From: Gracilimonas sp965227785
GTDB lineage: Bacteria; Bacteroidota; Rhodothermia; Balneolales; Balneolaceae
Reading direction: 5' to 3'
Assembly: GCF_965227785.1 (NCBI RefSeq)
Contig: NZ_OZ245785.1
Span: 3,224,001-3,288,000 of the forward strand
DNA: 64,000 nucleotides
Under the pieces are notes generated by a model. The model ran no database searches, was not told the origin of the DNA, and saw nothing but the letters and a program-made list of their open reading frames with translations. Within the stretch, counting starts at the first letter, position 1, and each line of letters begins with the position of its first letter. The position numbers and the translations under genes were made by a program. Below are positions 55,934 to 64,000 of the stretch, in pieces.

Positions 55934-56461
55934 ATGAATATCACTATCCGAAGAGAAACCAAGACTGACCATTCTGATGTGTTTGAGCTTATCAAGGAGG
56001 CTTTTGAGGGTGAGGAATACAGCGACCAAACGGAGCACCTGTTGGTGGAGCGTTTGAGAAATTCAGACGCGTTCATTCCGGAATTATCTTTGGTAGCGGA
56101 ACTGAAAGGTGAAATAGTGGGGCATATACTTTTTACCCGGATTTTAATTAAGAGCGAACAACAAAAGTGGGAGTCGCTGGCTCTGGCACCGGTTACGGTT
56201 CTTCCTGAATATCAGGGCAAAGGAATTGGGGGCCGGTTGATCGAAGCAGGACATGAAGCAGCAAGGGAAGAGGGATTCGCTTCAGTTGTTTTAGTAGGAC
56301 ATGCCGGATATTATCCCCGCTTCGGATATCGACCCTGTGCTGATTTTGGCATAACTCTTCCTTTCGAGATTCCATCCGAAAATTGCATGGCTATTGAGCT
56401 TGAACCTGATGCTCTTAAAGATGTTCATGGACTTGTGAGGTATCCTGATGAATTTTATTAA
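55934..56461 (+). CDS. GNAT-family N-acetyltransferase
   Basis: A 175-residue GNAT protein (YhbS-like) with the acetyl-CoA-binding motif V-L-P-E-Y-Q-G-K-G-I-G-G-R-L near residue 92 and a following helix. The conserved Y-Y-P-R-F-G-Y near residue 127 is typical of the subfamily. The acceptor is unknown. The gene sits alone between two copies of a dispersed repeat in the same orientation. Confidence 0.9.
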   Translation: MNITIRRETKTDHSDVFELIKEAFEGEEYSDQTEHLLVERLRNSDAFIPELSLVAELKGEIVGHILFTRILIKSEQQKWESLALAPVTVLPEYQGKGIGGRLIEAGHEAAREEGFASVVLVGHAGYYPRFGYRPCADFGITLPFEIPSENCMAIELEPDALKDVHGLVRYPDEFY

Positions 56462-56775
56462 GACAGTCAATTCTGTGCATATCGGCAATCTTACGACTCT
56501 ATCTCTGTCTCTTTCCCTAACGCACTTCGTGAATAGCTTTGATGAAAATCATTCTCTATAACTGTTATCTGTAGCTGTACTATGCTAATGCGCCAGGGAA
56601 AGAGGACTCTTGACAAAAGCACGATGTAGCATCCGATGATAAGAATATGCTGTGTTGAAGGAGGGAAGACTTTCTTCTGGTAAACAAGCGATGGGATTCA
56701 TCCCTTTGCTTTGAAGAACCCAATGAATTGCGATTTAAGATAGACCGAATGATCGATTTTCGAAGTAACCGGGTA
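56462..56775. other. Intergenic region with repeat copy 2, no gene seen
   Basis: Of this 314-base stretch, 56495-56607 is the second copy of the dispersed repeat. The remaining ~170 bases before the terC stop show no reading frame or terminator I can support. Confidence 0.65.
56495..56607 (+). repeat. Dispersed repeat, copy 2 (downstream of the GNAT gene)
   Basis: The partner of copy 1: both outer blocks are conserved (left 56495-56535, right 56588-56607), in the same orientation, with inverted ends TCTTTCCCT and AGGGAAAGA. The five differences in the left block are all transitions. Confidence 0.82.
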
Positions 56776-57720
56776 TTACTCTTCTTCCGGAGCCTGGGGT
56801 ATTTCATTTTCTTCTTTGGGGAAGAGAATAGAAGCACCAATAGATCCCACCAAAGCCACGGCTACAAAACCCAGAGCCCAGGGAGTAGGAACATGGTAAA
56901 ATTCGGCGATCAACATTTTGATGCCCACGAAAGAAAGGATGGCTGCCAACCCGTAGTGCAGATAATGGAAAAGCTTCATCACTCCGTTTAACGCAAAGTA
57001 GAGTGCTCGTAATCCTAAAATGGCAAAAGCGTTGGAACTGTAAACGAGGAATTCATCGGTGGTGATGGCGAGGATGGCGGGGATGGAGTCGATGGCAAAA
57101 ACCACATCGGTGGTTTCGATCACAATAAGCACTACAAAAAGCGGGGTAGCCATTAACTTACCATCAATACGTGTGAGGAAATTTGGCCCGTCAAATTTGT
57201 TGGCGACAGGAATGAACTTACGTGTCAGTTTTAACAGTGGGTTTCGTTCAGGGTGTACTTCCTTCTCGGTCTCAAAAGCCATTTTTAAGCCGGTGTACAC
57301 CAGAAAAGCTCCGAATATGTAGACAATCCATTCGAAGCGCTCGATGAGGGCGACACCCAAAAAGATGAAAAGAAAACGAAGTACCAAGGCGCCAAAAATT
57401 CCCCAAAAAAGTACTTTATGCTGGTATTTAGCCGGGACTCCGAAATAGGAGAACACAAGGATAAACACAAAGATGTTATCCACACTCAGCGATTTCTCGA
57501 TCAGGTAGCCGGTAAAATAATCGAGAGAGCTGGCCGGATCCATGTAAAAGTAGATTCCCACGCCAAATACACAGGCCAGGAAAATCCAGATCCCCGTCCA
57601 GATCAATGATTCCTTGATGGTGATCTCATGTTCATTCCGATTAAAGACCATCAGGTCTACAATCAGCATGGCTACAATAAAAATATTGAAAATGATCCAG
57701 AGCGTTAAGCTATGTTCCAT
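56776..57720 (-). CDS. TerC/Alx-family membrane protein, probable metal (Mn2+) exporter
   Basis: A 314-residue inner-membrane protein with about nine helices and the TerC pattern: acidic residues in S-L-S-V-D-N-I-F-V-F near residue 79, E-T-T-D-V-V-F-A-I-D-S-I-P near residue 203 and an A-I-L-G-L-R-A-L-Y near 234. Family members protect cells during tellurite, manganese or alkaline stress. The start codon overlaps the oxyR stop by one base (TAATG type), which couples it to the upstream redox regulator. Confidence 0.9.
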   Translation of the reverse strand: MEHSLTLWIIFNIFIVAMLIVDLMVFNRNEHEITIKESLIWTGIWIFLACVFGVGIYFYMDPASSLDYFTGYLIEKSLSVDNIFVFILVFSYFGVPAKYQHKVLFWGIFGALVLRFLFIFLGVALIERFEWIVYIFGAFLVYTGLKMAFETEKEVHPERNPLLKLTRKFIPVANKFDGPNFLTRIDGKLMATPLFVVLIVIETTDVVFAIDSIPAILAITTDEFLVYSSNAFAILGLRALYFALNGVMKLFHYLHYGLAAILSFVGIKMLIAEFYHVPTPWALGFVAVALVGSIGASILFPKEENEIPQAPEEE

Positions 57721-58652
57721 TATTCAATGACCATCGCTTCTTCCTGAGATTCCAATTCCTCGGGAATGGATTCCTTGATAAGATCAGCAAAGGCCTCGAT
57801 CAGATTCTTCTTTAAAAATTCACGGCTGTACACCAATCTTATTTTCCGGGATGGAATCGGATCTTCAAATTGCTTGACCACTCCGTTGGCGCATTTGGTG
57901 TCGTAATCGTCCATGGCCAGGTAAGGCATCAGGGTGATCCCAAAGTTTTGTTCTACCAGTCGCTTGAGCGTTTCCAGGTTACCGCTTTCAAAAACAATCG
58001 GGGCCTTATTTAGCTTCTCGTTGTTCTGCTTGCAAATTTTGATGGTTTGATCACGGAAACAATGACCTTCATTCAGTAACCATAAATCTTCTTTGTAGAG
58101 ATCATCGATACATAACTTGTCTTTCTTGGCCAACTCGTGATCTACACTCACGTAACCCAGGAAAGGCTCTAAAAACAAGTCTTTTTCATACATGTGTTTA
58201 TCAGTAGGAGTCGCAATAATGCCCACATCAAAATAATCTTCATTCAATCCTTTAAGGACTTCGGCAGTAAGTGCTTCTTCAAAAATCAGCTCAACTTCAG
58301 GGTATTTGTCCACAAAAGATTTTAGGAAAAGAGGAACTAAATACGGAGCTATAGTCGGGATAATGCCCACTCGGAAAGAGCCTTTGATATCATCACCCTG
58401 AACGGCAACCATGTCTTCAATATGCTTGGCTCCGCTCAAGATCTGCTTGGCCTGTTCAATAATTTCTTCACCCATAGCCGTAGGTACAACCGGTGTTTTT
58501 GAGCGGTCAAAAATAAGTACACCTAACTCATCCTCCAGCTTTTGAATTTGCATGCTGAGGGTAGGCTGAGTAATGTAGATTTTCTGTGCTGCGGTAGCAA
58601 AGTGCCGGTGTTTGTCGACAGCAACGATGTATGAAAGCTGAGTTAAAGTCAT
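57720..58652 (-). CDS. oxyR: OxyR-type LysR-family hydrogen-peroxide regulator
   Basis: A 310-residue LysR regulator. The N-terminal helix-turn-helix has F-A-T-A-A-Q-K-I-Y-I-T-Q-P-T-L-S near residue 18. The redox pair of OxyR is present: E-G-H-C-F-R-D-Q with Cys near residue 195 and a second Cys nine residues on, the same spacing as C199/C208 of E. coli. Unlike the typical katG or dps neighbours, the downstream partner is terC. It is divergent from the acylphosphatase gene, with 95 bases between the starts. Confidence 0.92.
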   Translation of the reverse strand: MTLTQLSYIVAVDKHRHFATAAQKIYITQPTLSMQIQKLEDELGVLIFDRSKTPVVPTAMGEEIIEQAKQILSGAKHIEDMVAVQGDDIKGSFRVGIIPTIAPYLVPLFLKSFVDKYPEVELIFEEALTAEVLKGLNEDYFDVGIIATPTDKHMYEKDLFLEPFLGYVSVDHELAKKDKLCIDDLYKEDLWLLNEGHCFRDQTIKICKQNNEKLNKAPIVFESGNLETLKRLVEQNFGITLMPYLAMDDYDTKCANGVVKQFEDPIPSRKIRLVYSREFLKKNLIEAFADLIKESIPEELESQEEAMVIE

Positions 58653-58747
58653 ATTCTTTATTATAATAATTGAACTCTAAGGTAAAGAAACCTTTTAATA
58701 ATAGTAGCGGGTCTAAAATAGAACATTAAATTCAAAAAGGTAGATTT

Positions 58748-59017
58748 GTGAAGAAACATATTTTCATTTCCGGACGTGTTCAGGGTGTGGGGTTTCGCCA
58801 TTTCACAAAAACAAGTGCCAGGTCTTTGGGGGTTAATGGGTGGGTTCGGAACCTTCCGGATGGCAGGGTTGAAGCCGTTCTCCAGGGAGATGAACAATTA
58901 GTTGACCAGCTTATCGAAAAATGCAAAAAAGGCCCGCGTTCAGCTTATGTGCAAAACATAGAGGTGGAAGAGGAGAAGGGTGAAGAGTCATACACATCTT
59001 TTGACGTGAAGTTTTAA
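58748..59017 (+). CDS. acyP: Acylphosphatase
   Basis: An 89-residue enzyme that hydrolyses acyl phosphates. The catalytic Arg lies in G-R-V-Q-G-V-G-F-R near residue 9 and the Asn in N-G-W-V-R-N near residue 33; both motifs are intact. It starts with GTG. The full length is normal for the family. Confidence 0.93.
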   Translation: MKKHIFISGRVQGVGFRHFTKTSARSLGVNGWVRNLPDGRVEAVLQGDEQLVDQLIEKCKKGPRSAYVQNIEVEEEKGEESYTSFDVKF

Positions 59018-59111
59018 AAATTGTGGAAAACCCGTTGGCAACTTGGTCGGTTTTGCTCGGGCAAGAATTGTATATTCACCCAGAAGTTTTCCCTGAAGCT
59101 AACGCACGTAT

Positions 59112-62100
59112 ATGTATCTGATATTTGATACCGAGACCACCGGTTTACCGAACGATTTTTCTGCTCCTATTACCGATTTGGATAACTGGCCCCGGTTGGT
59201 TCAGCTTGCATGGCAACTTCACGACCACACCGGAAAGCTCATCAACAGTGGTAATCATATTGTAAAGCCGGAAGGATTTACCATTCCTTTCAACTCAGAG
59301 AAAATCCACGGCATATCTACCCAACGTGCCAATGAAGAAGGAGTGGATCTTGAGTTTGTGCTGAAAGAGTTTTCCAAAGATATCGACAGAGCGCACTTTC
59401 TGATTGGACACAATGTTAGTTTTGATGAGAAGATTATGGGTGCGGAATATCTTCGGAAGAAGATTCCCTCAGCCATTATCGATAAGCCCAAGATTGATAC
59501 CAAAGACGACGGCACCGATGTAGCTAAAATCGAAGGCGGACGTGGAGGAAATTACAAATGGCCATCACTCGGAGAGTTGCACCATGCGCTTTTTGATAAA
59601 GGCTTCGAAGATGCCCACGATGCGGCAGCCGACGTTGAGGCAACCGCTCGCTGTTTTCTGGAAATGGTGAGGACGGGAGCTACTAAAGTCAACTTCCCGA
59701 TGGATGCGAAGCTTTATGAATCGTCGCAGAGTTATATAAAACGGGATGAATACATAGATCTGGTTTCCCCGTCCCGCTTCAAGACCAAGCAAACCGACGA
59801 AGAAAAAGCGGCTCAAAAAAAAAGTGGAGATCAAGACGGGGTTGATGCTGAGCTGATTGAGAAGGCTACTTTTACCCATCTTCACAATCATTCCAAGTTT
59901 TCGGTACTTCAGGCAACGGCGGGGATTAAAGAATTAGTGGCCAAGGCTAAGGCCGAGGGGATGTCGGCAGTGGGACTGGCCGATCTCGGGAATATGTACG
60001 GAGCCTTTGCTTTTGCTGCAGCGGCACACGCTGAGGATGTCAAACCCATTATTGGTTGTGAATTTTATGTGGTGGAAGACCGACTTCAGAAGAAATTCAC
60101 CCGCGACAATAAAGACCGGCGCTATCAAATCCCGATGTTTGCCAAAAACCAAAACGGGTATAAAAATCTTTCCAAGCTTAGCTCTATCGGTTTTACCGAA
60201 GGATATTATTACAAGTATCCTCGGATTGATAAAGAAGTGATTGCTCAATATGCTGAAGATATCATCTGCCTGAGTGGAGGCGTTCGGGGCTGGCTGGCCG
60301 ACCTGATTCTGAATAAGGGGGAAGAGTTTGCCGAAGAAGAATTGCAGTGGTGGATGGAAACCTTTGGGGATGATTTTTATCTGGAAGTGCTGAATCACGG
60401 ACTGGAAGAAGAGAAAAGAGTGAATGAAGTCTTCAAATCCTATTCTGAAAAGTATGGAGTGAAGCTGGTGGCCTCCAACAACGTGTTTTACCTGGAAGAG
60501 GAAGACGCCAAAGCCCACGATGCCCTGATTTGTATTGACGATGGGGAACTGATGAGTACCCCAAAAGGGAGAGGCCGAGGTTACCGGTATGGGTTCCCGA
60601 ACGATGAGTTCTATTTTAAGACCCAGGATCAGATGAAGGAGCTCTTTGTGGATATGCCTTCCGCCATAGAGAGTACACAAGAAATTGTTGATAAAATTGA
60701 ACCCATCAAGCTGGAGCGGGATGTAATTCTGCCGAATTTTGAACTTCCGGAAGGCTTCGATACTGAGGATGCTTACCTGCGTCACCTCACCTATGAAGGG
60801 GCCAAGCCCCGTTATGATGAAATGACCGGTGAGGTGGAAGAACGGATTGAGCTGGAGCTGGGAATTATTCAGGAAATGGGCTTTGCCGGTTACTTCCTGA
60901 TTGTACAGGATTTTATTGCTGCTGCCCGTGATATGGGCGTTTATGTTGGGCCGGGAAGGGGTTCTGCTGCGGGTTCGGTGGTTGCCTATTGTACAGGTAT
61001 CACCAACATTGACCCGTTGGAGTATGATCTTCTTTTTGAGCGTTTCCTGAACCCGGAACGAGTGTCGATGCCCGATATTGATATTGACTTTGATGATGAC
61101 GGGCGACAGCGTGTAATTGAATACGTGGTAAATAAATACGGCAAAGATCAGGTGGCGCATATTATCACCTTTGGGTCGATGGCAGCCCGGTCTTCAGTTC
61201 GGGACGTAGCCCGGGTGCTCGATCTTCCGCTTGCCGATGCAGACCGTATTGCTAAATTGGTGCCGGAACGCCCCGGAACGTCGCTTGATGATGCTTTTGC
61301 CGAAGTCAAAGAACTCCGGGAAATCAGGGATGGAGAAGGTTTGGAAGCGGAAACCTTGCGTATGGCCTACGTGCTTGAAGGCTCGGTACGGAATACCGGG
61401 ATTCATGCGGCCGGAGTCATCATCGCTCCCGATAAACTGACTGAATACATTCCGGTAAGTACGGCCAAAGATGCCGACTTGTATGTGACACAGTTCGACG
61501 GCAGCGTGATTGAAAATGCCGGTATGCTGAAGATGGACTTCTTGGGCCTAAAAACCCTTTCCATCCTGAAAACAGCCATCGGTTATGTGAAGGAGAATTT
61601 CGGCAAAGAATACAATCTTGATGATATTCCGCTGGATGACGAAGCTACTTATAAAGTATTCCAGCAGGGGGGTACAGCCGGTATTTTCCAGTTTGAGAGT
61701 GACGGGATGCGCAAGCACCTCAAGAACCTGAAGCCGACCAGCATCAACGACTTGATTGCTATGAACGCCCTGTACCGTCCGGGGCCGATGCAGTTCATTC
61801 CGGATTATATTGAGCGTAAACACGGCCGGGAGAAGGTAGAATACGACCACGAGGATTTGATTGAGCTGCTGGAACCGACTTACGGTATTATGATCTACCA
61901 GGAGCAGATCATGAAAGTAGCTCAGCGAATGGGTGGCTACTCGCTTGGTGAAGCGGATGTACTTCGCCGAATCATGGGTAAGAAGAAGCCGGAACTCCTG
62001 CCACCGGAGGAAGAGAAGTTCGTGAATCAGGCGGTCGAAAAAGGATATGATGAGAAAACCGCCAAGCAGGTGTTCGACAAGATGGCCATGTTTGCTGGCT

Positions 62101-63326
62101 ACGGATTTAACAAATCTCACTCTGCCGCTTACTCGGTAGTGGCTTATCACACGATGTATTTTAAGGCCAATTATCCGGCTGAGTATATGGCTGCTGTGAT
62201 GACACATAATATGAGCAACATCGATAAGGTGTCGGCTTTTATTGAAGAGTGCCAGCGCATGAACATCCCCGTTGATCCGCCGAACATCAATACGGCATGG
62301 GGTAAATTTCGTCCTAAAGAAGGCCGGGTGCAGTACGGAATGTCGGCCATTAAAGGAGTGGGTTCTTCAGCCATTCAGCATATAGTGGAAGAGCGGGAAG
62401 AGAATGGGGATTACACTTCTATTTTTGATTTTGCAACCCGGGTAGACCTCAAAGTATGTAACAGAAAGACACTGGAGAGTTTAATCGTTGCCGGCGCTTT
62501 TGATACACTGAATCCCAACCGGGCTCAACTTCATCATTCGCTGGAAGATATTCTGGCATATGCAGTACGCAAGCAGGAGGAAATTCGCTTGAATCAAGGG
62601 AACCTGTTTGGTGGCGACAGCGGAAGCGCGGCCTTGCAGGAGCCCAAGTTGCAGGAGGTACATCCATGGACCCAAATTGAGCGGCTCAACAAGGAAAGGG
62701 ATCTTATCGGGTTTTATCTAAGTGGGCATCCCTTAAGCCGGTTCAAGGAAGAAATTCGGTTGTTCGGTAAGCAGAACCTCAGTGATGAAGTTTTTGGTCA
62801 GATGAACGATCGGCAGGATATCCGGTTCATAGCCATCATTACGGGAGTAAAAAGAGTTACGGATAAGAAAGGACGACCTTTTGCTTTTCTGCAGGTGGAA
62901 GATCTGAATAATTCCACGGAAGTGATTGCCTTCAGTTCCACCTACGATAAATATATGGGACTCCTACAAACTGATAACGTTCTATTTATAGACGGAACGG
63001 TTGATACGCGAAGCGGTCAGCCCAAAGTGATAGCGAACACATTTGAAAGGGTGGAAAATCTGCGGGAGAAATTCCAGGAGCAGCTGAACCTGCGAATCAG
63101 CTTGAAGACATCGGATTTACAGAAAGATCACCTCAAGCAAATCGAAACGTTGTTCTCTATAAACAAAGGAAGCACACAGGTTAAACTGGCGGTTCACAGC
63201 GAAGAAGCCACAGCTCCGATTAAGATGAACGTTCGGAACTTTGTGGTAGAACCCAATGATGATTTATTGCGCGGGTTGCGTGATGTGCTAGGTGAGGAAG
63301 CGGTGCAGTTGGTGCATGGGAGTTAA
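59112..63326 (+). CDS. dnaE: DNA polymerase III alpha subunit with fused DEDDh exonuclease
   Basis: A 1,404-residue replicative polymerase. The first ~190 residues are a DnaQ-like exonuclease (F-D-T-E-T-T-G near residue 4, H-N-V-S-F-D-E near 100, H-D-A-A-A-D near 168). A PHP domain begins T-H-L-H-N-H near residue 254. The polymerase core has P-D-I-D-I-D-F near 653, and an OB-fold lies near 1230-1310. E. coli DnaE is 1,160 residues with a separate epsilon subunit, so here proofreading is built into the chain. It may use the fused exonuclease in place of, or with, a separate DnaQ. It runs directly into a nuclease-like gene. Confidence 0.95.
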   Translation: MYLIFDTETTGLPNDFSAPITDLDNWPRLVQLAWQLHDHTGKLINSGNHIVKPEGFTIPFNSEKIHGISTQRANEEGVDLEFVLKEFSKDIDRAHFLIGHNVSFDEKIMGAEYLRKKIPSAIIDKPKIDTKDDGTDVAKIEGGRGGNYKWPSLGELHHALFDKGFEDAHDAAADVEATARCFLEMVRTGATKVNFPMDAKLYESSQSYIKRDEYIDLVSPSRFKTKQTDEEKAAQKKSGDQDGVDAELIEKATFTHLHNHSKFSVLQATAGIKELVAKAKAEGMSAVGLADLGNMYGAFAFAAAAHAEDVKPIIGCEFYVVEDRLQKKFTRDNKDRRYQIPMFAKNQNGYKNLSKLSSIGFTEGYYYKYPRIDKEVIAQYAEDIICLSGGVRGWLADLILNKGEEFAEEELQWWMETFGDDFYLEVLNHGLEEEKRVNEVFKSYSEKYGVKLVASNNVFYLEEEDAKAHDALICIDDGELMSTPKGRGRGYRYGFPNDEFYFKTQDQMKELFVDMPSAIESTQEIVDKIEPIKLERDVILPNFELPEGFDTEDAYLRHLTYEGAKPRYDEMTGEVEERIELELGIIQEMGFAGYFLIVQDFIAAARDMGVYVGPGRGSAAGSVVAYCTGITNIDPLEYDLLFERFLNPERVSMPDIDIDFDDDGRQRVIEYVVNKYGKDQVAHIITFGSMAARSSVRDVARVLDLPLADADRIAKLVPERPGTSLDDAFAEVKELREIRDGEGLEAETLRMAYVLEGSVRNTGIHAAGVIIAPDKLTEYIPVSTAKDADLYVTQFDGSVIENAGMLKMDFLGLKTLSILKTAIGYVKENFGKEYNLDDIPLDDEATYKVFQQGGTAGIFQFESDGMRKHLKNLKPTSINDLIAMNALYRPGPMQFIPDYIERKHGREKVEYDHEDLIELLEPTYGIMIYQEQIMKVAQRMGGYSLGEADVLRRIMGKKKPELLPPEEEKFVNQAVEKGYDEKTAKQVFDKMAMFAGYGFNKSHSAAYSVVAYHTMYFKANYPAEYMAAVMTHNMSNIDKVSAFIEECQRMNIPVDPPNINTAWGKFRPKEGRVQYGMSAIKGVGSSAIQHIVEEREENGDYTSIFDFATRVDLKVCNRKTLESLIVAGAFDTLNPNRAQLHHSLEDILAYAVRKQEEIRLNQGNLFGGDSGSAALQEPKLQEVHPWTQIERLNKERDLIGFYLSGHPLSRFKEEIRLFGKQNLSDEVFGQMNDRQDIRFIAIITGVKRVTDKKGRPFAFLQVEDLNNSTEVIAFSSTYDKYMGLLQTDNVLFIDGTVDTRSGQPKVIANTFERVENLREKFQEQLNLRISLKTSDLQKDHLKQIETLFSINKGSTQVKLAVHSEEATAPIKMNVRNFVVEPNDDLLRGLRDVLGEEAVQLVHGS

Positions 63327-63330
63327 TATT

Positions 63331-64000
63331 ATGGGTATGGATGAAAAAAAAATCATTAATGCGTCTGGATTTCCATTTCAAATAAAAGTGAAAGAACTAA
63401 TCGAAAAACAGGAGAGGTTAAATTGGAAAGTAGAATCCATAGAACATAGGTGGGATTATAATGGCAAGTCAGGTTTTATAGATATTATTGCTGGCCAGTA
63501 TACCACTCAAAGGTTAGTTATAGAGTGCAAGAGAGACAGAAAGCCATGGTTCTTTTTAGTAGAAGAAGAAAATAAGTTTACTGACTTTAAAACACTTTAC
63601 CGATATGGAGGAGATTCTCCAACTGATATGGAAACTAAGTATCTGTGGTGGGATTTTGAGCTTTTTCCAGACTCTTACAGTAGTAAATTTTGTGTTGTCG
63701 AAGGTCAAGGTGTCAAAGGACAACCTATGCTCGAAAGAATTTGTGACGATGTGCTATTAAGTACCGAAGCATTGTTGTTTCAAGAGTTTAAAAATCAGTT
63801 TTCTGGAAACAGAAAATGGTACTTCCCAATGATAGTAACGAACACAAATTTATTTGCTTGTTTTGTAGACTCATCAAAAATAGATGTAATCTCAGGTGAA
63901 TTAGATGAGTTTAAAAAGAAAGAAGTCCCATATATAAGATTCAAGAAACCATTATTTAGTTCAATTAATCCAGAAGAAATATTAAATGACTTTGAAGAAC
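63331..64000 (+). CDS. PD-(D/E)XK nuclease-like protein (3' truncated by window)
   Basis: At least 223 residues, still open at the window end. The ATG at 63331 is 4 bases after the dnaE stop, with GGGAG 8 bases before it. A PD-(D/E)XK-like signature is visible: Asp51 in G-F-I-D-I-I, then a 13-residue gap to Glu65-Cys-Lys67 in L-V-I-E-C-K-R. No family is recognised beyond the fold. The codons are clearly more AT-rich than those of dnaE (repeated runs of A and T), which suggests acquisition from elsewhere. It may belong to a defence or restriction locus beyond the window. Confidence 0.68.
   Translation, partial: MGMDEKKIINASGFPFQIKVKELIEKQERLNWKVESIEHRWDYNGKSGFIDIIAGQYTTQRLVIECKRDRKPWFFLVEEENKFTDFKTLYRYGGDSPTDMETKYLWWDFELFPDSYSSKFCVVEGQGVKGQPMLERICDDVLLSTEALLFQEFKNQFSGNRKWYFPMIVTNTNLFACFVDSSKIDVISGELDEFKKKEVPYIRFKKPLFSSINPEEILNDFEE

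Noticed and set aside
57718..58747. Manganese-type riboswitch before terC
   Set aside because: terC starts inside the oxyR stop codon, so there is no leader for a riboswitch, and the space upstream of oxyR is only 95 bases without a matching fold.
59934..61160. 408-residue open frame on the minus strand opposite dnaE
   Set aside because: It lies wholly inside a long, well-supported gene on the other strand and has no recognisable protein features.

Overview
The window looks like a piece of chromosome from a member of the Bacteroidota/Rhodothermota/Balneolota group, and Balneolota (Gracilimonas- or Balneola-like) fits best. The support is indirect. Three secreted proteins end in the type A sorting domain of the type IX secretion system (core N-x-x-Y-P-N-P-F-N-P-T-T). 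There is a SusC-like TonB-dependent receptor, an ExbB - small membrane protein - ExbD - ExbD energising cassette, several lipoproteins, a beta-propeller lipoprotein, and a DnaE polymerase with a fused proofreading exonuclease. I see no rRNA, tRNA, CRISPR array, transposase or prophage gene.

Layout. 0-12.5 kb: the end of a large probable outer-membrane barrel protein, the ExbB/ExbD cassette, thiL, ftsH, a TonB-dependent receptor and a duplicated beta-helix exoprotein. 12.7-16.2 kb: an arsenic resistance cluster (ArsR, ArsM, a low-molecular-weight-phosphatase-type arsenate reductase, a DUF6428-like protein, Acr3) with two matching ArsR-type operators. 16.3-19.6 kb: a PTPS/QueD-type synthase with FolE2, a flavodoxin-like protein, and a small sigma factor with a zinc-finger partner. 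19.7-33 kb: a secreted nuclease-like protein and a run of mostly minus-strand single genes (methyltransferase, SRPBCC + ArsR pair with tandem operators, cupin, amidohydrolase, Na+/Ca2+ exchanger, GH20 hexosaminidase, lipoproteins, HhH glycosylase-like protein).

33-52 kb is the most unusual part. A 10.6-kb gene encodes a ~3,541-residue secreted protein built of FG-GAP/VCBS repeats, IPT/TIG, OB-fold, Fn3, a dockerin-like pair of calcium loops, a cohesin-like domain and a T9SS tail. Upstream on the same strand are a lipoprotein that also has a cohesin-like domain and a PEGA-repeat membrane protein, then an LPP20/NTF2-like protein and a transglutaminase-fold protein, with two more LPP20-type proteins divergently transcribed. 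I read this as an undescribed envelope module, possibly with cohesin-dockerin-style attachment on the cell surface.

52-64 kb: an ATP-dependent DNA ligase and its metallo-beta-lactamase-fold exonuclease, a repeat-rich intergenic region with REP-like hairpins, a GNAT gene flanked by two copies of a ~115-bp repeat, an overlapping oxyR-terC pair, acylphosphatase, the exonuclease-fused dnaE, and finally the start of an AT-rich PD-(D/E)XK nuclease-like gene cut by the window edge.
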